This document shows positions 52,742 through 60,927 of a DNA stretch of 64,000 nucleotides, piece by piece. Position 1 is the stretch's first letter, and each line of letters opens with the position of its first letter. The notes beneath the pieces were generated by a model. It did no database searches. It worked only from the letters and a program-made list of their open reading frames with translations, and was not told where the DNA came from. A program made the translations under genes and the position numbers. The stretch covers positions 106,525-170,524 of the forward strand of contig CALLWB010000034.1 of the NCBI GenBank assembly GCA_938016265.1, given 5' to 3'. Source of the stretch: an uncultured Saprospiraceae bacterium (GTDB lineage: Bacteria > Bacteroidota > Bacteroidia > Chitinophagales > Saprospiraceae).

Positions 52742-54247
52742 CTACTCCAATTCCAGGATTTTCTCCCCCAACCAATTCCTCTCCGTTATCGGTTTTAAGT
52801 TGATCAGCTTCGTTTGAAGGATAGAAACAATCCCCTTCTGAAGCGTCTCCTTCTTGATTAATTTCCCTTTTTGCTTTAAAATCTGCTTGAAAAGGAGGGC
52901 GAAATTGCTGTACATTTCCCGAGTGGGTTCTGCCATCTTTTTTCCTGACCCTGGCGAAGTATACACCCGAAAAGCCTCCAAATCATAATGAATTGGATGA
53001 TAATTGTAATCCTCCGTAACTGACAAATCATACTCGTAATAGATTTTCATCAACAGCACCTTCCAATCCAAATGATATAGGAAATCTTCCGTTTTGCTTA
53101 TTTGGCTTAAGTGAAATTGCGCACGATCATAGTTCTTGTCATAAAACAACAATAAAGAAAGGCTGAAGTTTACGATGTCTTGCTGGAATGCTGGTGAAAT
53201 AAAGCACTGGTTGTCCTCAATAAAATCAAATACCCAATCCCGCTTCTCCAACAACAAACCCGTGCGAACAATCTCAACAAACTGATGTTGAGAAAAGTAG
53301 ATCCCCGCTGTCCAGCATCCAATCTCCAGCCCTGTCTCATAAATGGCAAACCGTTCTTCCAAAAATTGTTCATGTCCAAGACTGACCATCTGTTTGCAGT
53401 AGTTGGTCATAAAAGCAAAAAATTGCCGCAACTCATTGACATCAAACGCCGACAAAGATCGAAACAACAATTCCTTAAAATTATAATAATCCGCTGGCTT
53501 CCCATTCTCTAAAAGCAGCAATAATTTATAATAGATGTTCACCGTAAAATGTTCCAGATCGCTACTACTGCTGACGTAGTTTTTCACAATTTCCATAAAC
53601 GGAAAATCATCCGTTGAAACCAGCAAATTCTTAAAGTTGGACAAGGCACAATAATACCGCAATAGCTGCGACAAGCAAGAAACGCGCAAAGAATCCACCA
53701 CATTTTTCATAGACTCAGAAGTCCTTCTATGCCGAAGCAGAACATCCATATAAAACTCCGTTTCTGCCAATTTGTATTTGTTGATACAATAATTTATGTC
53801 CCGAATCGGATCCGTCGATTGTTGTTTTTTTGTCTTTTTTAATAGGGGCGGCAAAAGAGAATACAGCTTTTTGTCAAGCAAATTGTCCATCAACAATTGG
53901 TTGCTGGATTTTTTGTTCTTTTGCGTTTGCTTCCAAACTAGAAAATCCTCCACCTGAAGTGTCAGTTCACTAGCCAGCTTCCGATAGTTCTGAAGCGCCC
54001 TAGGAGAAATCTCTTTTCGCTTGGTCTCCTTGGAGATAATATTCAGATACACCAATAATTTTTGAAATGTGGGTGGCTTATTCCTTTTCCGAAACTTCCT
54101 ATCCAAAACCCCATAGAGCAACCGCGCCCTTGAAGAACGATTTAGCAAGGGCGACTCCAACCACAACCCCAATTCTTTAAACTCGACATCCGACAGTTTA
54201 GCAAGGAGTACGATCAGTTTTGACTGTTCAAATTTAAAATTCATCAA
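52742..54247 (-). CDS. 501-residue helical protein of a Saprospiria-type family
   Basis: 501 aa, all-helical by appearance, no signal peptide. The start (LAKLSDVEFKELGLWLESPL, NRSSRARLLYGVLD, KLASELTLQVEDFLVWKQT) resembles a large family I recall in Lewinella/Haliscomenobacter, with motifs like LxxxEFKxLxxWLxSPxxN and LxxxxSELxxxVEDFL. Function unknown; it could be a regulator or adaptor with an alpha-solenoid body. Its stop codon is 76 bases from that of the DUF4157 gene (convergent). A paralogue's end survives at 46481-46535, on the other side of the DUF4157 gene. The convergent orientation makes an immunity role for this protein less likely, since immunity genes are usually co-oriented downstream. 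Confidence 0.65.
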   Translation of the reverse strand: MMNFKFEQSKLIVLLAKLSDVEFKELGLWLESPLLNRSSRARLLYGVLDRKFRKRNKPPTFQKLLVYLNIISKETKRKEISPRALQNYRKLASELTLQVEDFLVWKQTQKNKKSSNQLLMDNLLDKKLYSLLPPLLKKTKKQQSTDPIRDINYCINKYKLAETEFYMDVLLRHRRTSESMKNVVDSLRVSCLSQLLRYYCALSNFKNLLVSTDDFPFMEIVKNYVSSSSDLEHFTVNIYYKLLLLLENGKPADYYNFKELLFRSLSAFDVNELRQFFAFMTNYCKQMVSLGHEQFLEERFAIYETGLEIGCWTAGIYFSQHQFVEIVRTGLLLEKRDWVFDFIEDNQCFISPAFQQDIVNFSLSLLLFYDKNYDRAQFHLSQISKTEDFLYHLDWKVLLMKIYYEYDLSVTEDYNYHPIHYDLEAFRVYTSPGSGKKMAEPTREMYSNFALLFKQILKQKGKLIKKETLQKGIVSILQTKLINLKPITERNWLGEKILELE

Positions 54248-54689
54248 TTATTTATGGTATAATTTATTTTTACAATGTGTCCTATTTTAGCACTGACAAA
54301 CAAATACTTACAAGCACACCAACGAACAATATCGCATTTATTTCAACAAAATTCGGGTATATTTTTGATTTTTTTTCGAAAGATGGAAGCGATATTACCT
54401 ATATCTTGTAACTAAATGTAGAAGAACAGTAGAAATGAAGAGGAAGTTCTTTCCATTTTAATTCCACCACCCCTGCAAAATGAGTTTGGTCAGGTCTGTC
54501 ATTAAGGAGATGGGCCCTGGGAGCGGTATGTCTATAAAATTAAATTTCAATACTCTGAAAGGTCATCAGATACCTTATCCGGTGGCCTTTATTTTGTTGT
54601 GAATACGGATTTTCGGCCAAACAAAAACCAATTGTCCAAGATCCATTTTTAAGTAAAAACCATTATTAACTAAATAAAATAACTGATTT
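54248..54689. other. 442-base intergenic region with a terminator-like hairpin
   Basis: AAAGGTCATC...GGTGGCCTTT at about 54557-54590 forms a 10-bp stem with G-T pairs, followed by ATTTTGTTGTG. A short open frame (54480-54602, 40 codons, start GAG-poor) overlaps it and is probably not a gene. No gene is supported here. Confidence 0.35.
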
Positions 54690-55064
54690 ATGAAAACTAC
54701 TAATTTAAACTTTATGTTTTTGGGCGCATTGTTGCTTACATTTTTGTGTTTTGCCTCCTGCCAAAAAGATAGTACCCTGGAAAATGTGGAGACGACTATT
54801 GAGCATACAGAGCCAAATTCACCAACAGCCCGCCACTGCTCTGGCGCCTCCTCCTACGATGGAACAGGAGAATGTTGGTGTTACATACCTGTTTTTATGG
54901 ATTGTACTGGCCAGCTTCATGCCGGTTCTACTGCTTTTAGTGCGGAATCTTGTTCCTATCAATTAGAACAAATAATGAATGAGTTTAAAGAGGAAAATCC
55001 ATATTGTCATGCAGTAGAAGCTCAGATTTCATGTATAAAATCTCAATGCCCGACACCTAATTAG
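54690..55064 (+). CDS. small Cys-rich lipoprotein
   Basis: 124 aa. Lipoprotein signal MKTTNLNFMFLGALLLTFLC followed by the FASC lipobox (Cys24). The mature part has eight further Cys: ARHCSGASS, GECWCYIPVF, DCTGQL, ESCSYQL, PYCHAVE and ISCIKSQC. They probably form disulfides in the periplasm or at the surface. No family recognised. It precedes another small secreted protein with eight Cys (55358), which contains a WCYAP like its WCYIP. It lies close to the DUF4157 gene region but on a different transcript, and a terminator-like hairpin (55152-55198) follows it. Confidence 0.65.
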   Translation: MKTTNLNFMFLGALLLTFLCFASCQKDSTLENVETTIEHTEPNSPTARHCSGASSYDGTGECWCYIPVFMDCTGQLHAGSTAFSAESCSYQLEQIMNEFKEENPYCHAVEAQISCIKSQCPTPN

Positions 55065-55151
55065 AAACTGGCCTGTTTTTCCCAAACAAACAACCATTTT
55101 CAATCACCCGTAGAGACGATTTTATGCGTCTCCAACAACAACTCAAAGCAC

Positions 55152-55198
55152 ACAAACGTAGCAGCAACTTCCCTTGCAGGCTACGTTTGTTTGACCTT
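55152..55198 (+). terminator. intrinsic terminator-like hairpin after the small lipoprotein gene
   Basis: ACAAACGTAGC (55152-55162) and GCTACGTTTGT (55180-55190) are perfect complements, with an inner GCAA/TTGC, followed by TTGACCTTAAA. The tail is T-poor, so this may rather be a palindromic element. A GAGACG...CGTCTC hairpin lies just upstream (55113-55132). Confidence 0.45.
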
Positions 55199-55357
55199 AA
55201 AGATCTCCTAACCCGTAAAGATGAATTGCAAGGTGTCTCTGCCACCACAACCCTATCCAAACCAAGGGAGCACAATTTTGAAGAATCAAAGATTATCCCT
55301 ATTTTAATTAACCAATACCCAAGACCACTTTTTAAATCCTTAAAACAAACAGTTCAC

Positions 55358-55750
55358 ATGAAAATCTTATCCTATTTTATACTTGTATTTTTACTAACCC
55401 TGACCTGTCTCCAAGCCCAAGCACAACGCCAACAACTCTATCACTTTCCAGGCGAATGTTTTATCATGACCATCGTGCAAGAAATAGCATACGACGCTGA
55501 TGGTGAACCAACAGAAGTTTGCCTGCAAATTTCTATCGAACTGACAAGCAACATGGACGGGCAAACCGTCAGGATATCTGATGGCATTCAAAACACAGAG
55601 ACTTGCGACGACGACTGCACCTTTACCTGGTGCTATGCCCCTGGTGAAATAGACAAAGAAACAATTACTTGTGTCACCGAATGGGATGTTTCCTCTAATA
55701 CGCAGTGTAAACAAGCCGACGGATGCATCGTCATCGTTGGTTATAATTAA
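55358..55750 (+). CDS. small Cys-rich secreted protein
   Basis: 130 aa from the ATG at 55358, which gives the signal peptide MKILSYFILVFLLTLTCLQAQA. The frame is open to 55124 but the added residues look noncoding. The mature protein has eight Cys (GECFIM, EVCLQ, ETCDDDCTFTWCYAPGE, ITCVTEW, QCKQADGC) and acidic beta-like segments. No family recognised. It ends 25 bases before a perfect 17-bp inverted-repeat terminator. Similar Cys number and the WCYxP motif link it loosely to the lipoprotein at 54690. Confidence 0.65.
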   Translation: MKILSYFILVFLLTLTCLQAQAQRQQLYHFPGECFIMTIVQEIAYDADGEPTEVCLQISIELTSNMDGQTVRISDGIQNTETCDDDCTFTWCYAPGEIDKETITCVTEWDVSSNTQCKQADGCIVIVGYN

Positions 55751-55774
55751 AAAAAAACAAAATCAGAGGCAAAA

Positions 55775-55818
55775 AATAGAGGATTAGAAATTGAAATTTC
55801 TAATCCTCTATTTTATTT
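55775..55818. terminator. bidirectional intrinsic terminator
   Basis: Perfect 17-bp inverted repeat (AATAGAGGATTAGAAAT / ATTTCTAATCCTCTATT) with a four-base loop at 55775-55812, A-rich on the left and TTTTATTT on the right. It lies between two converging genes and can end both. Confidence 0.85.
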
Positions 55819-55864
55819 GGTAACAAGTAGTTGTTAGGCCGGGCTGTTAGAAAGCGTATGCATC

Positions 55865-58687
55865 CTAAAAGAAAGAATAATTAAACCCAACAGCAAACGC
55901 CCTACCCGGATTCAAATACTCAAACAACACTGGCGTCGCCTGATAATTCTCGTAGTTCTTAATGCGCTTAGCTCCTAGCAGATTGTTGGCAGAAACACTA
56001 AGACGCATTCGGTTTTCAGGACCAAACGATTTGCCTAGTTTGAAATTTAAACTATTGAAGGGAGACTCGTAGACATCTGGAGCAGATCCTCCGACGATGG
56101 CCAGTCTTTTACCCTGTACATTATAACTCAAATTGGCATTCAGTCCAAGTTCCCGATTATTATAATTTAAGCCCGCGTTGATGATGTAAGGCGATTGTCC
56201 CTGCATCTGACGCGTGGTTTTCACTACTTCTCCTTCCCGCGCGGTAGCGATTCTAGCTGGCAGTTCTTCTTCAGCATCCATCTCTATTTGAGAGTACACA
56301 TAAGTCAAATTGGTCGACAAGGCAAAATCCTCTAGCTTTGAACTTAGAAAACTCAAGCTCTTTTTCAATTCCAATTCGCCCCCAAGCAGCTGGCCGTTGC
56401 CTACATTTTTAGGTTGTACAGAATTAGGATCCAATTCATAAGCCACCAACTCAATCGGGTTTTGAAACTGCTTGTAAAATGCGCTAAATGAAATCAAATC
56501 CGCGCCCATAAAAAACTTCTCAAACCGCAAATCCACATTCGTGATATCCGACGCTTCCAGATCAATATTCCCAACAAAAGAACGATTCGTCACCGGATCA
56601 TAAATCTGTGCAATCGACTTCTCTTTGAAAGAAGGACGCGCCACTGTTCTCGTAAAAGAACCTCTTAGATTCATCATATCATTCACCTTGTATACCAAGT
56701 TGACAGAAGGCAAAAAGTCCAGTTCGTCAAGGACAGATTCTTTTTCATAAACGCGCAATCCGTTATTGGAAGATCCAGTATACCAGTTATTGGCTTTTTC
56801 TACCCGAAGTCCATAAATCGCCTGCAGTTTATTGGTCAGCTGCAATTCATTCATCAAATAAACCGCACCAACATTAGATGTCGCCCGATAAGAGTTTGCT
56901 GGTTCAAAATTTCCCTTTAGGAAAAAACCCTCATCCGTTTCTACGTTCCAAATAGTGGATTCACTAAGCAATTCATCAGGATCTCCTGAAAAGTAAGGAA
57001 CCGAACCATCCGTTTGTTGGCGATAGAAATAATTTAGTATTTGGAATTCTCTTCCCTTTGCATTGTTGGCGATCCCAAATTTCAATTTTGCACCTCGATC
57101 CTTCCAAGCTTTGAACCGGTACGTCGTATTCCATTGAAAATCAGCATTTATTTCATCCAGGTCTCTGAATATTCGTCTTACTCCGGCCCCGTCTCCTGGA
57201 TTCAGCGTGTACTGGCCTTCCCGAAGAGAAAAAGCAGTGGTACGCACATCCGGATCAGAAATTTTGGAGTAAGTAGGCGACAATTTTACATCCATTTCCA
57301 AGTTAGAATTCAGGCTGTATTTCGCAGAAAGCAATGCATTGGAGATCGACCGTTGTGTGTAAGTAAGATTGTCTTTGATCAAGGTAGCGCCCGTCTCGTT
57401 GTAATTTTGTTGTGTTTGCTGAGAGGCTTCTGTCTTCCCATTTTGAATGTGCAACAAACTAAGCGAATACTTCGATTTTTCCTTTTTCACAGCACCGACA
57501 GCATGCACATTCCACAACACATCATTCACCGCCAAATTGCCTGTTCCGGTCTGCTCTAGTTCCAATTCATATTTAGAAGCATCCCCATCTTTGAAGTAGG
57601 TACCTACTTGATAATCATCCATAAACTGGTAATTGTTTTTATAGTTGATTGCCAAGCTATAGCCGAGTGTACGATTGGTTTCTGAGTTATTCATTTGGTT
57701 GCCCAGACTGAAAGAATAGCTTTGATCTAAAAAGTTATTCGCAGAGGTAGCAGCCAGTTTATTGCTAAATTTATTGGTCAATTCTGTTGTTGCTGGATCG
57801 TCTAATGCTGGATCAGGTATTTTGGTCAGGCTGTGAAATTTCAAACTTCTAGGTGCAGCTCCTAACCCAATGGCATCAAGCCCTTCTCTATCATAAAGAA
57901 TAAAATCCTTGTTAAAATGGACATTAGGATTGTAGCCAAAACTAGCTGCAAAATCCATTGTTTTAGTCTCAGGAAAATCCTTGGTGACGACATTCACAAT
58001 TCCTCCGGTAAAGTCTCCTGCCAGATCCGGCGTAAACGTTTTATAAACCAACAAGTTATTAATCAAATTTGAAGGAAAAATATCCATTTGTACAGAATTC
58101 CTATCTGGGTCAAGCCCGGGAATAGCCATTCCATTCAAAATGGTCTTCGTATATCGATCGCCCAATCCACGGACATAAACATGCTTGCCTCCTTCGATAG
58201 ATACTCCAGTCACCCGTTTAGCAATCTCGCCCGCATCGCCATCTCCTGAACGACTAATCAGCTGTGAAGATATCCCATCCAGAATATTGGACGACTTACG
58301 TCGAATGGTATTTATTGCGGCTTCCGTATTGGTGATTTTCTTAGCTTCTACTACGATTTCATCAATCTTTATAGCGCCTGTTCCCATAGCAATATCCATC
58401 GTAGTCACCTCACCATCTAAAATTGCTACTTCAGAAAAAAGTTGGTCAGCATACCCAGTATATACACACTCAATATTGTGTTTCCCAACTGGCAGTTTCA
58501 GAAAAAACTTACCGTCAAGATCCGTCTGCGTTCCGGTCGTAGTTCCTTGGATGACAACCGTTGCGAAAGGAAGGGTCTCTCCAGTTTCCTTATCAGTGAT
58601 CGTGCCGCGCAACGTTCCTTCTTGTGCGAATAACGAGAAACTCAAAAGAGTAAAAGCTAGAATTAAGTAGGATTGAAATTGATTCAT
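55865..58687 (-). CDS. TonB-dependent outer-membrane receptor with CarboxypepD_reg N-terminus
   Basis: 940 aa. Signal peptide (MNQFQSYLILAFTLLSFSLFAQ), CarboxypepD_reg domain (about 25-105: GTLRGTITDKETGETLPFAT, GTQTDLDGKFFLKLPVG) and plug domain (about 120-240: IKIDEIVVEAKKI, SRSGDGDAGEIAKRVTGVSI, YVRGLGDRYTKTILNGMAIP, DRNSVQMDIFPSNLI, TPDLAGDFTGGIVNVVTKDF). The rest is a 22-strand barrel with LGKSFGPENRMRLSVSANNL and the terminal aromatic GFNYSFF. It imports a substrate with TonB/ExbBD energy. It is 66 bases downstream of the beta-helix lipoprotein (58754) and probably forms an operon with it. There is no SusD, and the 'SRSGD...KRVTGVSI' plug is typical of the class that pairs with lipoproteins other than SusD (recall only). 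Confidence 0.92.
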   Translation of the reverse strand: MNQFQSYLILAFTLLSFSLFAQEGTLRGTITDKETGETLPFATVVIQGTTTGTQTDLDGKFFLKLPVGKHNIECVYTGYADQLFSEVAILDGEVTTMDIAMGTGAIKIDEIVVEAKKITNTEAAINTIRRKSSNILDGISSQLISRSGDGDAGEIAKRVTGVSIEGGKHVYVRGLGDRYTKTILNGMAIPGLDPDRNSVQMDIFPSNLINNLLVYKTFTPDLAGDFTGGIVNVVTKDFPETKTMDFAASFGYNPNVHFNKDFILYDREGLDAIGLGAAPRSLKFHSLTKIPDPALDDPATTELTNKFSNKLAATSANNFLDQSYSFSLGNQMNNSETNRTLGYSLAINYKNNYQFMDDYQVGTYFKDGDASKYELELEQTGTGNLAVNDVLWNVHAVGAVKKEKSKYSLSLLHIQNGKTEASQQTQQNYNETGATLIKDNLTYTQRSISNALLSAKYSLNSNLEMDVKLSPTYSKISDPDVRTTAFSLREGQYTLNPGDGAGVRRIFRDLDEINADFQWNTTYRFKAWKDRGAKLKFGIANNAKGREFQILNYFYRQQTDGSVPYFSGDPDELLSESTIWNVETDEGFFLKGNFEPANSYRATSNVGAVYLMNELQLTNKLQAIYGLRVEKANNWYTGSSNNGLRVYEKESVLDELDFLPSVNLVYKVNDMMNLRGSFTRTVARPSFKEKSIAQIYDPVTNRSFVGNIDLEASDITNVDLRFEKFFMGADLISFSAFYKQFQNPIELVAYELDPNSVQPKNVGNGQLLGGELELKKSLSFLSSKLEDFALSTNLTYVYSQIEMDAEEELPARIATAREGEVVKTTRQMQGQSPYIINAGLNYNNRELGLNANLSYNVQGKRLAIVGGSAPDVYESPFNSLNFKLGKSFGPENRMRLSVSANNLLGAKRIKNYENYQATPVLFEYLNPGRAFAVGFNYSFF

Positions 58688-58753
58688 TACTTGTTTTAAT
58701 TATGAAATGATAAGATTTCAGGTAGTGATTTCTTGATGCAGAAAACGTGGTTT

Positions 58754-60040
58754 TTATTGTAATTGATTGTTGATATCAGTCCAGGTCCAGTTTTGAAAAG
58801 CGGAAGTTCTATCTGGCATGTTTTGGCTTGCTGTTACTGTATTATTGGTGGCAAACTTCAGATCAAGATCATTTTCCATGGCGTTGGTGATACAAGCATC
58901 ATAGATGCCGTCATCGGAATAACTACCGATCAAAGTTGCTGCTTCGTCGCTTGACAAATAGGTGTTATTTTCTAGGATCAAGGTGTTATTCACCATCATA
59001 TTCAGATAAGCATCTGTTTTTGCAACACAGTCATCAGTATCCACAAAACTTGTTCTAACGCGAATCGGCTTTTTGAATCCCTCGAAGGTGCAGTTCTTGA
59101 TGGTTCCTTGCGCTTTAGCTTTTAGGGTTGCTGCTCTTCCACCAGAATTATCTGTACAAATAAATGTTCCATTAATAAGCGTAAACAATCCATCCGAATG
59201 GGTGGCGCCTTCCGGGCCATCAATCTCCAATGCATTGTCTCCCTGTCCATCTTGTATAGAAATCAGGTTGGTCACTGTCCCGCTGTAATTTTGATCGATA
59301 TCAAAGGCATCATCTCCCTGAAAAGCGACAAGCGCGTTCGTTACATTTACAGATCCTCCGAAAAACTCAATGCCGTCATCCAGGTTCGAAACGACCTCAA
59401 TGTTTTCGATCGTCGTACCATTTCCAACACCAGCCAAGGTAAGTCCGTTGATTTCATTGCCTTCTCCGATCTCTGCTCCTCCATGTCGGATGGACACAAA
59501 TCGAAGTACACCGGAATTATCACTAACGTCACTTCCTCCATATTTGCCATACGATTCATTTGCTGGAATACCATCTACATTGCCTTCTACATCGCCATCT
59601 TGCACAGAAGCAGGTGATTTTCCACAAACAATCACCCCACCCCATTTTGAACGGTCGTTCTGATCCAAGTTAGTTCCTGATTTTTGACCAACATCAATAT
59701 TGTCTAAAATAGAAGTAAAGATAATTGGTTGATCAACGGTACCTTCTGCCATGATCTTTCCACCTCTCGCAACTACGAGTGCAGAAGATAACGATCCGAC
59801 ACCTTCCAGTCCTTTTACGATGGTACCTGGTTCAATGGTTAGTGTTACGCCTTCGCTGACGACTACTTTTCCGTCAAGGATATAGATTTGATCTGCTTTC
59901 CAGGTTGTATTTTCAGTTAGTATCCCGGAAACTGCTTCTCTCGGGTCTGGTTCTGGCACCGGGTATTTTTCGCAAGCGGTGAAGCTGATTGCTACAAAGA
60001 AAAAAGCTAGTAAAATTGAAGTCCATTTAAAATCGTTCAT
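58754..60040 (-). CDS. beta-helix-type lipoprotein partner of the TonB receptor
   Basis: 428 aa. Lipoprotein signal with lipobox FTAC (Cys23): MNDFKWTSILLAFFFVAISF then TAC. The mature part (EKYPVPEPDPREAVSGILTE) leads to a Thr/Asp/Asn-rich repeated beta structure: DQIYILDGKVVVSEGVTLTI, GTIVKGLEGVG, ALVVARGGKIMAEGTVDQP, GVLRFVSIRHGGAEIGEG, TIENIEVVSNLDDGIEFFG, VTNLISIQDGQGDNALEID. It looks like a right-handed beta-helix. It is the first gene of a two-gene minus-strand operon, the receptor following after 66 bases, and probably binds the same extracellular substrate. I cannot name the substrate. Confidence 0.8.
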   Translation of the reverse strand: MNDFKWTSILLAFFFVAISFTACEKYPVPEPDPREAVSGILTENTTWKADQIYILDGKVVVSEGVTLTIEPGTIVKGLEGVGSLSSALVVARGGKIMAEGTVDQPIIFTSILDNIDVGQKSGTNLDQNDRSKWGGVIVCGKSPASVQDGDVEGNVDGIPANESYGKYGGSDVSDNSGVLRFVSIRHGGAEIGEGNEINGLTLAGVGNGTTIENIEVVSNLDDGIEFFGGSVNVTNALVAFQGDDAFDIDQNYSGTVTNLISIQDGQGDNALEIDGPEGATHSDGLFTLINGTFICTDNSGGRAATLKAKAQGTIKNCTFEGFKKPIRVRTSFVDTDDCVAKTDAYLNMMVNNTLILENNTYLSSDEAATLIGSYSDDGIYDACITNAMENDLDLKFATNNTVTASQNMPDRTSAFQNWTWTDINNQLQ

Positions 60041-60927
60041 GTGTCGTGTATATTATTATAAGTTGAATTAGGATTATTAAGAATAGATTGCTTCTTCAAT
60101 CCGACACAAATATGCAGGTTGGATATTACTTCAATTGGAAGCCAATATTAAATGATTATTAACAATGTTAACTGTATGTTAAGTCCTGAGTAAAAGAGCT
60201 GATTTAAGGCAGCTTGGTAGGGATTTTCAAAGGAAAGAAAAACCAATACTAATCATTAATATTGGAGGTTGTGTATGGTAGGTTTATAACAAAAAAAACA
60301 TCCCAAAATTAATCAGGATGAATTTATATACATAGCATGCATTGGGTGGATTTTTACTACATTTTTATCTTATAATAAACGATCTCTTTATTTCTTAGTA
60401 AGTTGTAATAATTTTTCGAATTTGAAAAGGGAGAATGCGTGAAATAGGTCACTTTTACTTATGAATATGCATTTTCAATGAGGGAATTGAGCATCCCGCT
60501 CACCAAGTCATTGATGAAACACTCGCACTAGTTTCTGTTTGCTGGCGGCGGCAAGAGGGGGATTTTTTTCACAAATAGTAAACAACAGAACCATCCATTG
60601 TAATTGTAGAGGCATTCCCCCTAGAGAAATTCATAAAACCCCTTGCCATTAGATTCTAGTAAATCTATTTCCATTTTTTAGAATTATCATCATTTTTTTC
60701 ATACATTTACAATAATCGTCATACGTACCCCCCCTTCATGGCGATTTGAAATCAATCAGAATATCATTCTGCTCTTCAAGTGTATGAATCTATTCTGGGG
60801 ATTTAACACCTCGTATTTTTAAAAAATTTATACCATTTTATTTAATCAGGCATTTTTTAAATGCTTTAGAATACGATGCAATTATGCGAAGTCTAAAGCA
60901 GAGGAACATGACTAAAACCAAAAAGCT
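60041..60927. other. 887-base intergenic region, possible operator and orphan terminator
   Basis: No gene seen. It contains a near-perfect 23-base palindrome at 60243-60265 (CCAATACTAATCATTAATATT, then GG) upstream of the lipoprotein operon. On the minus strand a CATCC/GGATG hairpin (60299-60320) is followed by TTTTTTTT with no minus-strand gene before it. AT-rich tracts lie near the downstream gene start. Confidence 0.4.

Noticed and set aside
52742..54247. The convergent 501-residue protein as the immunity protein of the DUF4157 toxin
   Set aside because: It is on the opposite strand, is large, and its family is common away from toxins, so immunity is not supported.
54480..54602. 40-codon frame upstream of the Cys-rich lipoprotein
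   Set aside because: It overlaps a hairpin, has no homologous look and no convincing start.
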